64,000 nt of DNA from Bacteroidota bacterium (GTDB lineage: Bacteria; Bacteroidota; Bacteroidia; Chitinophagales; Chitinophagaceae): assembly GCA_026391435.1 (NCBI GenBank), contig JAPLEJ010000008.1, positions 62,001 through 126,000 on the forward strand, in the 5' to 3' direction. Below are positions 29,191 to 38,613 of the stretch, piece by piece. Every line of letters starts with the position of its first letter. Positions within the stretch are counted from its first letter, which is position 1. The notes below the pieces were generated by a model. It made no database searches. It saw only the letters and a program-made list of their open reading frames with translations, and was not told the origin of the DNA. The position numbers were made by a program, and so were the translations under genes.

Positions 29191-29281
29191 TACTACAATG
29201 GATATACACATAGATAAAAACAATCCTTATTTAAAATCCTTTACTTTTAACTCATGAAAAAAAATCACCGTTCATTTAATA

Positions 29282-29514
29282 AAATAAAAAAGGGGAATCT
29301 GCTTAATTATTTTCAATATTTTAAAAATAAAAATTAACATAACATATTATAAATCAATAACTTAAAACAATTTTTAATATAAAACTAATAATTGTTAGTT
29401 TTATATTATTTACCCCATTTTATAAAGGTTAAAATCGGTGTTTTTTAACCCAAACTAGCTCTAGTTACTCTCTTTTTAAAACCCAATAATATACCTCATT
29501 CCCCTTTTTTATTT
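29282..29514. repeat. 233-bp element bounded by 17-bp perfect inverted repeats
   Basis: Left arm 29282-29298 (AAATAAAAAAGGGGAAT) and right arm 29498-29514 (ATTCCCCTTTTTTATTT) are exact reverse complements, 199 bases apart. Inside are three further inverted repeats: a 14-bp perfect stem at 29375-29408, an 8-bp stem GGTTAAAA/TTTTAACC at 29427-29450 and AACTAG-CT-CTAGTT at 29453-29466. As RNA it would fold into a closed multi-branched structure ending 67 bases before the operon's ATG; as DNA it resembles a MITE. No clear target duplication flanks it. Confidence 0.8.
29375..29408. repeat. 14-bp perfect inverted repeat (hairpin)
   Basis: TAATATAAAACTAA pairs perfectly with TTAGTTTTATATTA around the 6-base loop TAATTG. 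It is nested in the larger element upstream of the operon. There is no T-run directly after it, so an operator, a structural hairpin or a cruciform fits better than a terminator. Confidence 0.8.
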
Positions 29515-29581
29515 GATTCATAAAGCTTAATTTTTCATACTTAAACATAACACCAATCTTATTTAATATTAAAATAAAAAA

Positions 29582-32260
29582 ATGAATATAAAAAACAACC
29601 AGATTAAAATTTTATTAAGCACTATTTTTTTAATGGTGTTATTATTTTCTTTTACTGAAACAAAAAAAGCTTTTTTACAAAATCCAAAAGATCCCAAAAT
29701 TACGAACCTAAAACTTCCAGAAGGTTTTCATGCAGAACGCTTGTATGGTCCTTCTGAAAAAGGAGAAGGTTCTTGGGTTTCTATGACCTTTGATAATAAA
29801 GGAAGAATTATTGCATCAGATCAATATGGTTCTTTATATCGTCTTATCGTTCCTAAAATTGGCGATACAATTAATAAAATAAAAATAGAAGAATTAAAGA
29901 TAACGACAGATAGTGGATCTTCTAAAGCTAAAGTAACCATGGGTCACGCACACGGATTATTATGGGCTTTTAATAGTTTATATGTGATGATTAACAACAC
30001 ATCTAGTGAAAATTTTAAAAGAGGTAGTGGATTATATAGATTACAGGACACAGATGGCGATGATCAGTTTGATAAAGTAACCTTAATTAAAGAACTAGAT
30101 GGAGAGGGAGAACACGGACCACACAGTGTAATTTTATCACCAGATAAACAATCTATTTATGTAGTGGCTGGAAATTTTACAAAAATTCCAAAACTAAATT
30201 CATATCGCAATTATCCAGATAATAAAATTGATAATTTATTTCCTTTAATTAAAGATCCAAATGGTCACGATAATGTGGTACAAACACACGGTGGTTGGAT
30301 AGCGCACCTTGACTCAACGGGCGCTAATTGGGAATTAATTGCTTCTGGTTTTAGAAACCCATTTGATTTGGCGTTTAATGATCAGGGCGAATTATTCGCT
30401 TATGATTCTGATATGGAATGGGATTTTGGCACACCCTGGTATCGTCCCACTCGAATTGTACACGTAACAAGTGGTGCAGAATTTGGATGGAGACCGGGTA
30501 CAGATAAGTGGTCTCCAAAATATCCAGATAATCTTCCAGCTGTTATTAATGTTGGACAAGGCTCCCCTACTAATCTTATTTATGGAGGAAATGCGCGTTT
30601 TCCAAAAAAATATCGAAAAGCGATGTTTGCTTTTGATTGGAGCTTTGGAATTATTTATGCCGTGTATAATGAACCCAATGGCGCTTCTTATAAAACCACC
30701 GGAGAAGAATTTATTTCTGGTGCACCACTTCCTTTAACCGATGGCACTATCGGACCAGACGGCGCTTTATATTTTTTAACCGGCGGCCGTCGTTTAGAAT
30801 CTGATTTATACCGTGTTTATTATGGAGATAACTCTTTAAGTAATGAAGCGCTTCCTGTCACCGAAATCACAAATGCGGTAAAAACGCGCCGACAATTAGA
30901 GGTTTTTCACGGTACTAAAAATTCCGACGCTGTAAATTTTGCTTGGCCTTATTTAAAAGACGGAGATCGTTATATTAGATATGCTGCAAGAGTTGCCGTT
31001 GAAAATCAACCCATCGAAGAGTGGTATAATAAAATACTTTCAGAAAAAGATCCTATTATATTAACCCACGCCACTATTGCGTTTGCACATAAGGGTGCTG
31101 CGGTTTCTGGTAGCGCGGTGGTGAATCAATTAACAAAGATTGATTTCTCAAAACTTTCTGAGTCGCAACAACTTGATTTACTTCGCGCTATTGAATTAAT
31201 ATTTATTCGATTAGGCGAACCTAGCGCAGAAATTAAAAAAGCGACCGCCTCTTTTTTAAATCCATATTATCCCGCTAAAACAAATAGTCTTAATAGAGAG
31301 CTTAGTAAAATGTTGGTTTATATTGATGCGCCAAAAGCGGTAGAAAAAACAATGACACTTTTAGCTTCTGCAAAAGATGACGCACCCTCTCAAAAATCAA
31401 TTTCAGAATCTTCTGATTTAATTTTAAGAAATCCACAATACGGAATGGACATTGCTGCTATGCTTGCGAAAGTGCCACCCTCACAACAAACATGGTATGC
31501 GAATGTGTTAAGCCAAGCCAAAAATGGTTGGACCCCCTCTTTACAAAAGAAATATTTTCAATGGTTTTATAAAGCCTTTGGTTATAGAGGTGGTGTAAGT
31601 TTTGTTGGATTTATAAATAGCGCGCGTAAAACCGCACTAGCCAACGCGCCTAAAGATCAATTTGAATATTTAAATAAAATTTCTGGTGATTCTATTGTTT
31701 CTATTTCTTGGTCTGGTGTTCCCGCTGGAACCATAATGCCTAAGGGCCCAGGAAAAAATTGGAAATTAAAGGTGGCGCTTGATGCTGTTGATTCAAGCAC
31801 AGGAGTAAGAAGCTTTACCAGAGGAAAGGCCATGTTTACCGCAACACTTTGTTCTTCATGTCACCAAGTAAAAGGGGAGGGCGGAGTTGCAGGACCCGAT
31901 CTTACACAATTAGGAACACGCTTTAGCACGAAAGATATGTTAGAGTCTATTATTGAACCAAGTAAAACCATTTCAGATCAATTTGGTTCTACGGTTTTCT
32001 TCCTTAAAAAAGGAGGATCTGTTTTAGGCCGACTTATACGTCAAGATAATAGCAACTATTATATATCTCAAAACCCCTTCGCAACCAATATTGTTAGGAC
32101 GCTTTCAAAAAAAGAAGTAGCACGTACTCGTGTTTCTGAAACCTCTCCAATGCTTCCGGGTATGATTAATGGTTTAAATGCCGAAGAATTAAGTGATCTT
32201 ATTGCTTATTTAAAATCAGGTGGAAATAAAAACAATCCCATTTTCACTAGTAAAAAATAA
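29582..32260 (+). CDS. Exported beta-propeller dehydrogenase-like protein with C-terminal cytochrome c
   Basis: An 892-residue exported protein and first gene of a nine-gene operon. After a signal (hydrophobic residues 10-25) comes a sorbosone/glucose-dehydrogenase-like beta-propeller (about 35-420; SGFRNPFDLAFNDQGELFAYDSD-type segment near 250), a helical HEAT-like region (about 430-740) and a C-terminal haem domain with CSSCH (Cys757, Cys760, His761). This is the PVC-type 'membrane-bound dehydrogenase/heme-binding' architecture. It could oxidise a sugar or alcohol and pass electrons to the covalently bound haem; no catalytic residues are proven and the substrate is unknown. The next gene begins 7 bases after its stop. 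Confidence 0.85.
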   Translation: MNIKNNQIKILLSTIFLMVLLFSFTETKKAFLQNPKDPKITNLKLPEGFHAERLYGPSEKGEGSWVSMTFDNKGRIIASDQYGSLYRLIVPKIGDTINKIKIEELKITTDSGSSKAKVTMGHAHGLLWAFNSLYVMINNTSSENFKRGSGLYRLQDTDGDDQFDKVTLIKELDGEGEHGPHSVILSPDKQSIYVVAGNFTKIPKLNSYRNYPDNKIDNLFPLIKDPNGHDNVVQTHGGWIAHLDSTGANWELIASGFRNPFDLAFNDQGELFAYDSDMEWDFGTPWYRPTRIVHVTSGAEFGWRPGTDKWSPKYPDNLPAVINVGQGSPTNLIYGGNARFPKKYRKAMFAFDWSFGIIYAVYNEPNGASYKTTGEEFISGAPLPLTDGTIGPDGALYFLTGGRRLESDLYRVYYGDNSLSNEALPVTEITNAVKTRRQLEVFHGTKNSDAVNFAWPYLKDGDRYIRYAARVAVENQPIEEWYNKILSEKDPIILTHATIAFAHKGAAVSGSAVVNQLTKIDFSKLSESQQLDLLRAIELIFIRLGEPSAEIKKATASFLNPYYPAKTNSLNRELSKMLVYIDAPKAVEKTMTLLASAKDDAPSQKSISESSDLILRNPQYGMDIAAMLAKVPPSQQTWYANVLSQAKNGWTPSLQKKYFQWFYKAFGYRGGVSFVGFINSARKTALANAPKDQFEYLNKISGDSIVSISWSGVPAGTIMPKGPGKNWKLKVALDAVDSSTGVRSFTRGKAMFTATLCSSCHQVKGEGGVAGPDLTQLGTRFSTKDMLESIIEPSKTISDQFGSTVFFLKKGGSVLGRLIRQDNSNYYISQNPFATNIVRTLSKKEVARTRVSETSPMLPGMINGLNAEELSDLIAYLKSGGNKNNPIFTSKK

Positions 32261-32267
32261 ATAAAAA

Positions 32268-33251
32268 TTGCAACCCACTAATACCATATGGAGTGATAAG
32301 GTTTCTAATGTTGCACAAGTGGGCGGCATTGAAACATCCATTTTAGATAATGGTCTTGGTAAGGGGGTGCGCATTGCTTGGATTAACACGGGAACAGGAC
32401 TTCGATTTAAGGTAGTGATTGATAGAGCGATGGATATTGCCGATGCTTTTTTTAATCAACATGGTCTCACATGGCTTAATCATCCTGGTGTTGTGGCGCC
32501 ACAACCCTTTTCACATAAAAGCACTGATTGGCTAAGAACCTTTGGTGGCGGACTTATCACCACCTGTGGTCTTTCTCATGTGGGCGGACCCGAGCAAGAT
32601 GAATTTGGCGAGCGAGGTTTACACGGCATGATTAGTAATATTCCAGCCGAGGTGGTTTCTATTATTCAACCCGACCCAGCGCGCGGTATTTTTACAATGA
32701 GTATTACTGGAATTATAAAACAAACTCAAATTTTTGGCCCAAGCCTTGAATTAAAAAGAACCATTTCTGCAACACTTGGAAGTTCCACTATTCAACTACA
32801 CGACGAAGTAATAAATCGCGGAAATGAAACCGCACCACATATGCTTTTATATCATTGCAATTTTGGATGGCCTCTTGCAGACGAGGGTGCAGAAATTTAT
32901 TGCAGCGGTCAAGAAACAAAAACCTGCGAAGCTATTAACGAAAAACACAATGGTCCCGGACAGGATGTTTTTTTTATGGACATCGCACCTAATAAAGAAG
33001 GCATTTGTGTATGTGGAATAAAAAATAATAAAATTGGTCTTGCTGCAGAATTAAAATTTCCAAAAAAACAATTACCCTGGCTAACCAATTGGCAACACTG
33101 GTCCAAAGGAGAATATGTAACAGGGATTGAACCTGGAACACATCCTCCGATTGGTCAAGCAAAAGCGCGTACCGAAGGATCACTTATTTTTTTAGCACCA
33201 GGAGAAACACGCTCATACGATTTAGAAATAAATATTTTACATCATCAATAA
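32268..33251 (+). CDS. DUF4432 family protein (aldose-1-epimerase fold)
   Basis: A 327-residue cytosolic protein of the DUF4432 family, a galactose-mutarotase-like beta-sandwich. Recognisable parts are DRAMDIADAFFNQHGLTWLNHPG, here split across residues 48-71, GLITTCGLSHVGGP, MLLYHCNFGWPL and the C-terminal YVTGIEPGTHPP. Members are believed to bind or epimerise sugars. The start is a TTG at 32268, 7 bases after the previous stop; no in-frame ATG occurs before residue 45, which lies inside the conserved domain. It sits between an exported dehydrogenase-like protein and a phosphomannose-isomerase-like cupin, which supports a carbohydrate role. Confidence 0.85.
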   Translation: MQPTNTIWSDKVSNVAQVGGIETSILDNGLGKGVRIAWINTGTGLRFKVVIDRAMDIADAFFNQHGLTWLNHPGVVAPQPFSHKSTDWLRTFGGGLITTCGLSHVGGPEQDEFGERGLHGMISNIPAEVVSIIQPDPARGIFTMSITGIIKQTQIFGPSLELKRTISATLGSSTIQLHDEVINRGNETAPHMLLYHCNFGWPLADEGAEIYCSGQETKTCEAINEKHNGPGQDVFFMDIAPNKEGICVCGIKNNKIGLAAELKFPKKQLPWLTNWQHWSKGEYVTGIEPGTHPPIGQAKARTEGSLIFLAPGETRSYDLEINILHHQ

Positions 33252-33280
33252 TAAAAATAAATCATCTTATCAATTTTAAT

Positions 33281-34495
33281 ATGGAAAAGAAAAGCATCGC
33301 CGAAAAAGCACTCGAACAAGGAAAGGGAATTTTAAGATTAGCACCTACCTGGGTACCAAGGTCTTTTTGCGTACCTGGTCGCCGCATAAAATTACACCCC
33401 GATGATTATTATGTTTTAGGCGGTGTGCGCGGAGGTATTGATGAACGCTGGTTGTCTTCCACCACACCTGCAAAAAATGGCCCGCTCACCGGAGAGAACG
33501 AGGGACTTAGCCCTGTTGTTTTTAATGATGGAACGAAGACACATCAAATTTTATTAAAAGATGCGATTGATGAATTAAAGGGTCAGCTTATTGGTGATCG
33601 TTTATGGAATGAATATCAAAGTTGGCCAATGTATTCTAAGTTTTTTGATAATATGGGACCCCTTCCACATCATGTACACCACAACGATGAAAAAGCGGCA
33701 CTCATTGGTCAAAAAGGAAAACCCGAAGCCTATTATTTTCCACCACAACTCAATAACCACGGCGGTGATTTCCCTTATACCTTCATTGGTATTGCACCAG
33801 GAACTACCAAAGAACAAATTAAAGAGTGCTTGGTGAACTTTTCAAAAGGAGATAATAAAATTACCAACTTTTCTCAAGCATATAAATTAGAACCAGGAAC
33901 TGGATGGGATGTTCCTCCTGGATTATTACACGCACCAGGAAGTATGTGTACTTATGAACCTCAAAAAGCATCGGATGTTTTTGCGATGTATCAATCTTTG
34001 GTGAATGAAGCTATAATTCCTGATGAATTATTATGGAACGGAACACCTAAAGAAAGTATAGGTGATTACGATGCTTTATTAGACGTGTTGGATTGGGATT
34101 TAAACGTAGATCCAAACACAATGGAAAATCGCTTTATGGCGCCGAAGCCCGTTCATGATGTAAATAAAATGAAAGCCGCGGGTTATGTTGAAAATTGGGT
34201 TTGTTATAAATCACATGATTTTAGTGCAAAAGAGTTAACCGTTTTCCCTGGACAAACCGTAACCATTACTGATAGCGCCGCTTATGGTATAATTGTCATG
34301 CAAGGTCATGGTAAGAAGGGCGTTTGGGATATTGAAACTCCGGCACTAATTAGATACGGCCAACTTACCAATGATGAATTTTTTATCAGCGAATCTGCTG
34401 CTAAGGAGGGCGTAAAAATTATAAACCACTCTGATACCGATCCGATTGTTATATTAAAACATTTTGGTCCACGCAATCCAGATCTTGTTGTATAA
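33281..34495 (+). CDS. Phosphomannose-isomerase-like bicupin, putative sugar isomerase
   Basis: A 404-residue cytosolic protein resembling class I mannose-6-phosphate isomerases. The metal site of the first cupin is visible: HHVHHN (His131, His133), KPEAYYF (Glu149) and GLLHAPG (His217). A second cupin at the C terminus (LTVFPGQTVTITD) lacks obvious ligands. The N-terminal 80 residues are not typical of ManA. It likely isomerises or binds a ketose/aldose, possibly the pathway sugar of this operon rather than mannose-6-phosphate. Start is the only good ATG, 29 bases after the DUF4432 gene. Confidence 0.7.
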   Translation: MEKKSIAEKALEQGKGILRLAPTWVPRSFCVPGRRIKLHPDDYYVLGGVRGGIDERWLSSTTPAKNGPLTGENEGLSPVVFNDGTKTHQILLKDAIDELKGQLIGDRLWNEYQSWPMYSKFFDNMGPLPHHVHHNDEKAALIGQKGKPEAYYFPPQLNNHGGDFPYTFIGIAPGTTKEQIKECLVNFSKGDNKITNFSQAYKLEPGTGWDVPPGLLHAPGSMCTYEPQKASDVFAMYQSLVNEAIIPDELLWNGTPKESIGDYDALLDVLDWDLNVDPNTMENRFMAPKPVHDVNKMKAAGYVENWVCYKSHDFSAKELTVFPGQTVTITDSAAYGIIVMQGHGKKGVWDIETPALIRYGQLTNDEFFISESAAKEGVKIINHSDTDPIVILKHFGPRNPDLVV

Positions 34496-34535
34496 AAAAT
34501 TAAAATTTAATCTCACCAAACACCACCCGAATAAA

Positions 34536-37500
34536 ATGAAACTAAACAAAATTATATTCACTACCATCGGTGTTGTTTTGGTAGCATTATTTTCGTTTAC
34601 CACCACCACGCCTTCAAAACTAAAAATAAAAAAAGGAGCACATATTATTTTAGTGGGCAATAATTTAGGATCTCGAATGATGAACTATGGTTATTTTGAA
34701 ACCGAGCTTCAACTTCGATATCCAGATAATGCTTTATACATCCGCAATATGTGTGATGGTGGAAATACACCAGGATTCAGACCCCATTCTGGACGCCCTA
34801 CGCCTTGGGCTTTTCCGGGAGCTGAAAAATTTCAAACCGAATTAGCAAATAACCCAAATACAGAAGGTTTTTTAGAATATCCTGATGCTTGGATATCTAA
34901 TCATAAAGCAGATATAATAATAGCGATGTTTGGTTTTGATGAATCTTTTCAAGGAGCAGCCGGTCTTGAAAATTATAAAGCAGAATTAGATGCTTTTATT
35001 AAACATACATTAAAACAAAAGTACAACGGGGAGTCGGCACCTCAGCTAGCCATTGTATCTCCTATTGCCTTCGAAGATCTTTCTGCAAAGATGGATTTAC
35101 CCAACGGAATTACTGAAAATAAAAACCTGCAATTATATAAAGACGCCATGAAGCAAGTGGCGATGAAAAACGGCGTTCATTTTATTGATGCATTTTCTAC
35201 CACCAAAACATGGCTTGAAAATCCAGCCACCGATTTAACCATTGATGGTTCACAATTAAACGATGCTGGCTATAAAAAGTTTGCCCCTTTTTTAGTAGAT
35301 GCCGTTTTTGGTAAAGTGCCTGTTGTGGCAGAGTCTAATCGTGCTTTAGTGCTTGATGCGGTGATTGAAAAAGATTGGATGTGGCATAATGATTTTAAAG
35401 CACCCAATGGTGTGCATGTTTTTGGTCGTCGATATGATCCCTTTGGTCCAGGAAACTATCCTGCTGAATCAAAAAAGATAAGGGAGATGACATTGATTCG
35501 CGACACTGCGATTTGGATGGCAGCAAAAGGAAAAAAAATGGACCTAGCAGCAGCGGATGCAAAAACATCGGCACTTCCTATTGTTGAAACCAATTTTAAA
35601 CCAACTGGAAAAGTAGAAGAGCCAAGGTATTTATATGGTAAAGAAGCGATTGATAAATTTACAATGGCACCTGGCTATAAGATAAATCTTTTTGCATCTG
35701 AAACGGAGTTTCCAGATTTAGCCAATCCCGTTCAAATTTCTTTTGATAATAAAGGAAGATTATGGGTGGCGGTGATGCCTACTTATCCGCATTGGAAACC
35801 AGGTGATCCAAAACCGAATGATAAATTAATTATTTTATCTGATACGGATGGTGATGGAAAAGCAGACAAACAAACCACTTTTGCAGACGGGCTTCAACTT
35901 CCACTTGGATTTGAATTAGCACCCGAGGGGGTTTATCTTTCGCAAGGAACCAACTTGGTTCTTTTAAAAGACACCAATGGTGATGATAAAGCAGATTCCA
36001 GAGAAATTATATTAAGTGGATTTGATGATCATGATACACACCACGCGCATCATGCGTATACAACAGATCCTTCTGGTGCTATTTATATGGGCGAGGGTGT
36101 TTTTTTAGTAAACGATATTGAAACTTCATATGGTCCTGTTCGCGGAACCAACGGAGGTTTTTTTAGATATGATCCAAAAAATAAAAAATTAGATCGCATC
36201 GCACAACTTTCTATTCCTAATCCTTGGGGTATAGCCTTTGATGAGTGGGGCCAAGTTTTTTATGCAGAAACTTCGGGTCCTGAAGTCACTTGGATGATGC
36301 CGGGTACCGTTAAGTCAAGGTATGCAGAAGCAACCCCAAAGCCAAAAAATATTATTGAAGAAAGCCAAATGGTTAGACCTACATCTGGTATTGAATTTGT
36401 TTCAAGTAGACATTTTCCAGATAATGTGCAAGGCGACATGTTGATTAATAATACCATTGGTTTTTTAGGAACCAAGCAACATCAAATGTTTGATGATGGA
36501 ACGGGATATAAAAGTAAACTTCGTCATGATATTATGATTTCATCTGATTTTAATTTTCGTCCTGTTGATTTAGAATTTGCACCCGATGGCTCATTATATA
36601 TAGCAGACTGGCATAATGTTTTAATAGGACATATGCAACACAATGCACGCGACCCACTAAGAGATCACGTGCATGGTCGTATCTATCGCATCACTTATCC
36701 ATCTCGACCATTAGTGGTTCCATCAAAAGTAGCAGGTGCATCAGTTGAAGAATTATTATCTAATCTTACTTTACCTGAATATAGAACAAGATATAGAACG
36801 CGTCGTGAATTGCGCGCGCATCCAGCTTCTGAAGTGTTACCAAAATTAAAAACATGGATGGCACAGTTAGATAAATCGGCACCCAATTATGAAAAACTTT
36901 TAATGGAAGGATTATGGGTAAGCTGGGGACAAAATAAAATAGACCAACCACTTCTTCATCAATTATTACAAGCAAAAGATTATAGAGTAAGAGCTGCCGC
37001 GCTAGAGGTAGTTCGTTTTAATGAAAAACAATTACCCGATCAGGCTACCTTATTAATGAATGCAGCAAAAGATGAAAATAGCCGCGTACGACTTGAAGCT
37101 ATTGTGGCTGCCTCTTGGTTACCCAAGGAAAAAGGACTTCCTATTGAAATGGAAGCAACAAAAAAACCACTTGATAGCTGGATGATAAAAGCGCATGAAA
37201 CAGCTGTGGCGCATTTAGAGGGACACAATGTAGCGGTAGTAAAATCCGTCGTTGTAAAAGCAAAAGAGGGCGACATAAATAACGCAATCATGCAAACCGG
37301 GAAGGAAATTTATTTAAGAGACGGCTTTTGTAATACTTGTCATCAGCCCAATGGAAAAGGATTGTCTGCATCTGGATTTCCTCCGCTTAGTGAATCCAAG
37401 TGGGTGAATGGCAGCGAAGAGCGCCTTATTAAAATTGTCCTAAGGGGTATGTACGGTCCAATAGAAGTGAATGGAAAAAAATATCCAGGCCAAGTACCTA

Positions 37501-37691
37501 TGACGCCTTATGGTGGCATGTTAAACGATAAAGAAGTGGCCGCGGTGCTTACTTATATCCGCAACTCGTTTGGAAACAAAGCGTCCGCAGTGGAAGAAGT
37601 GACCGTAAAAAGAGTACGCGCTGCGATTAAAAATAAGGTTGGGTTTTATTCGCCCGATGAATTATTATTATTACATCCAATGGAAAACTAA
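34536..37691 (+). CDS. SGNH-like / beta-propeller dehydrogenase / HEAT / cytochrome c fusion
   Basis: A 1051-residue exported four-part fusion. A signal peptide (residues 1-25) is followed by an SGNH-hydrolase-like domain (about 30-280) whose first block reads ILVGNNLGSRMM, without the usual GDS nucleophile motif. Then come a PVC-type dehydrogenase beta-propeller (about 360-720; DTDGDGKADKQTTFADGL and a second DTNGDDKADS repeat, calcium-binding-like), HEAT repeats (about 750-880) and a cytochrome c domain with CNTCH (Cys932, Cys935, His936). I use the ATG at 34536, which starts at the signal; the in-frame TTG at 34464 is inside the upstream gene. It is the second haem protein of this operon. 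Confidence 0.85.
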   Translation: MKLNKIIFTTIGVVLVALFSFTTTTPSKLKIKKGAHIILVGNNLGSRMMNYGYFETELQLRYPDNALYIRNMCDGGNTPGFRPHSGRPTPWAFPGAEKFQTELANNPNTEGFLEYPDAWISNHKADIIIAMFGFDESFQGAAGLENYKAELDAFIKHTLKQKYNGESAPQLAIVSPIAFEDLSAKMDLPNGITENKNLQLYKDAMKQVAMKNGVHFIDAFSTTKTWLENPATDLTIDGSQLNDAGYKKFAPFLVDAVFGKVPVVAESNRALVLDAVIEKDWMWHNDFKAPNGVHVFGRRYDPFGPGNYPAESKKIREMTLIRDTAIWMAAKGKKMDLAAADAKTSALPIVETNFKPTGKVEEPRYLYGKEAIDKFTMAPGYKINLFASETEFPDLANPVQISFDNKGRLWVAVMPTYPHWKPGDPKPNDKLIILSDTDGDGKADKQTTFADGLQLPLGFELAPEGVYLSQGTNLVLLKDTNGDDKADSREIILSGFDDHDTHHAHHAYTTDPSGAIYMGEGVFLVNDIETSYGPVRGTNGGFFRYDPKNKKLDRIAQLSIPNPWGIAFDEWGQVFYAETSGPEVTWMMPGTVKSRYAEATPKPKNIIEESQMVRPTSGIEFVSSRHFPDNVQGDMLINNTIGFLGTKQHQMFDDGTGYKSKLRHDIMISSDFNFRPVDLEFAPDGSLYIADWHNVLIGHMQHNARDPLRDHVHGRIYRITYPSRPLVVPSKVAGASVEELLSNLTLPEYRTRYRTRRELRAHPASEVLPKLKTWMAQLDKSAPNYEKLLMEGLWVSWGQNKIDQPLLHQLLQAKDYRVRAAALEVVRFNEKQLPDQATLLMNAAKDENSRVRLEAIVAASWLPKEKGLPIEMEATKKPLDSWMIKAHETAVAHLEGHNVAVVKSVVVKAKEGDINNAIMQTGKEIYLRDGFCNTCHQPNGKGLSASGFPPLSESKWVNGSEERLIKIVLRGMYGPIEVNGKKYPGQVPMTPYGGMLNDKEVAAVLTYIRNSFGNKASAVEEVTVKRVRAAIKNKVGFYSPDELLLLHPMEN

Positions 37692-37712
37692 ATCACCCAA
37701 TAAATTTATTTT

Positions 37713-38606
37713 ATGAAAATATTATATTCTTTTAAACATTTTATACTTTGCTTACTGTCTTTTCTTTTTGTTGTAGCGGGACAAAGCCAAACAGCGAACA
37801 AAAATAAAAAACCATTGATCGTTTTTGTTACAGGCGATCATGAATATGGGGGAGAATCTACCCTTCCTTTTATTGCTGCGGAATTAGAAAAAAATTATGG
37901 CTTTAGAACGAAAGTATTAAAAGCATCTCCCGATCAAAATGCCGAAGAAAATATTCCTGGACTTGAAATTTTAAAAGAAGCAGATCTTGCTGTTTTTTTT
38001 CTGCGCTGGCGCAGGCTTCCAGAAGATCAAATTCAATACATTGATGCTTATTTAAAATCAGGAAAACCATTGGTGGGTTTTCGTACCACCACGCACGCTT
38101 TCAATTATCCCAAAGGACATCCATTAGAAAAATGGAATTCTTTTGGTGAGTTTGCATTTAATGCGCCTCCAGGTTGGGGTGGTGTTGCAAAGCATACCCA
38201 TTATGGGCACGAGTCTTCTACAGATGTAAGTATTATACCCGCCGAAGCAAAAAATCCAATTTTAACAGGAGTAGAAAATAACTTTCATGCAAGATCTTGG
38301 TTATACCAGGTTTTGCCGAGCTATCCTATCAAAGGATCGGTTGCTATATTAATGGGTCATCCGATTAATCCTTCACCCGCTTCTGCTTATGATAATCCCG
38401 TATCATGGACGGGTACGAATAGTTTTGGTGCCAAATTTTTCTTTACAACACTAGGACACCCTGATGATTTTAATCAAGAATCATTCCAACATTTAGTCAT
38501 CAATGGAATTCATTGGGCAGTAGGTAAAAAAATCCCAGCAAAATGGGCAGGTAAAATAAATATCAATGTTCCTTATCGTGGTATTGTTGCTTCTTCTATA
38601 AAATAA
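37713..38606 (+). CDS. ThuA domain-containing exported protein
   Basis: A 297-residue ThuA-family (glutamine-amidotransferase-like fold) protein with a Sec signal ending near GQSQ (residue 26). Family segments include VTGDHEYGGESTLPF and SGKPLVGFRTTTHAF. ThuA proteins occur in trehalose/sucrose utilisation loci (thuEFGKAB) and with Gfo/Idh/MocA oxidoreductases such as ThuB, and are linked to 3-keto-disaccharide metabolism. Here it stands 21 bases after the large haem fusion and 7 before a DTE-like epimerase, supporting that theme; the reaction is not established. Confidence 0.88.
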   Translation: MKILYSFKHFILCLLSFLFVVAGQSQTANKNKKPLIVFVTGDHEYGGESTLPFIAAELEKNYGFRTKVLKASPDQNAEENIPGLEILKEADLAVFFLRWRRLPEDQIQYIDAYLKSGKPLVGFRTTTHAFNYPKGHPLEKWNSFGEFAFNAPPGWGGVAKHTHYGHESSTDVSIIPAEAKNPILTGVENNFHARSWLYQVLPSYPIKGSVAILMGHPINPSPASAYDNPVSWTGTNSFGAKFFFTTLGHPDDFNQESFQHLVINGIHWAVGKKIPAKWAGKININVPYRGIVASSIK

Positions 38607-38613
38607 TAATTGC

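Larger units (their letters stand above)
28721..29581. other. 860-bp AT-rich intergenic region with inverted repeats and DnaA-box-like words
   Basis: No convincing gene lies here. It separates divergent transcription units (PpiD-like on minus, the nine-gene operon on plus). The left part has near matches to the DnaA box TTATNCACA: TTATCCACC on the minus strand at 28836-28844, TTATCCCCG at 28956-28964 and ATATACACA at 29202-29210. The right part holds a 233-bp element with 17-bp terminal inverted repeats (29282-29514). The operon promoter must be here, but I cannot point to a clean TTG/TAnnTTTG pair. Confidence 0.6.
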
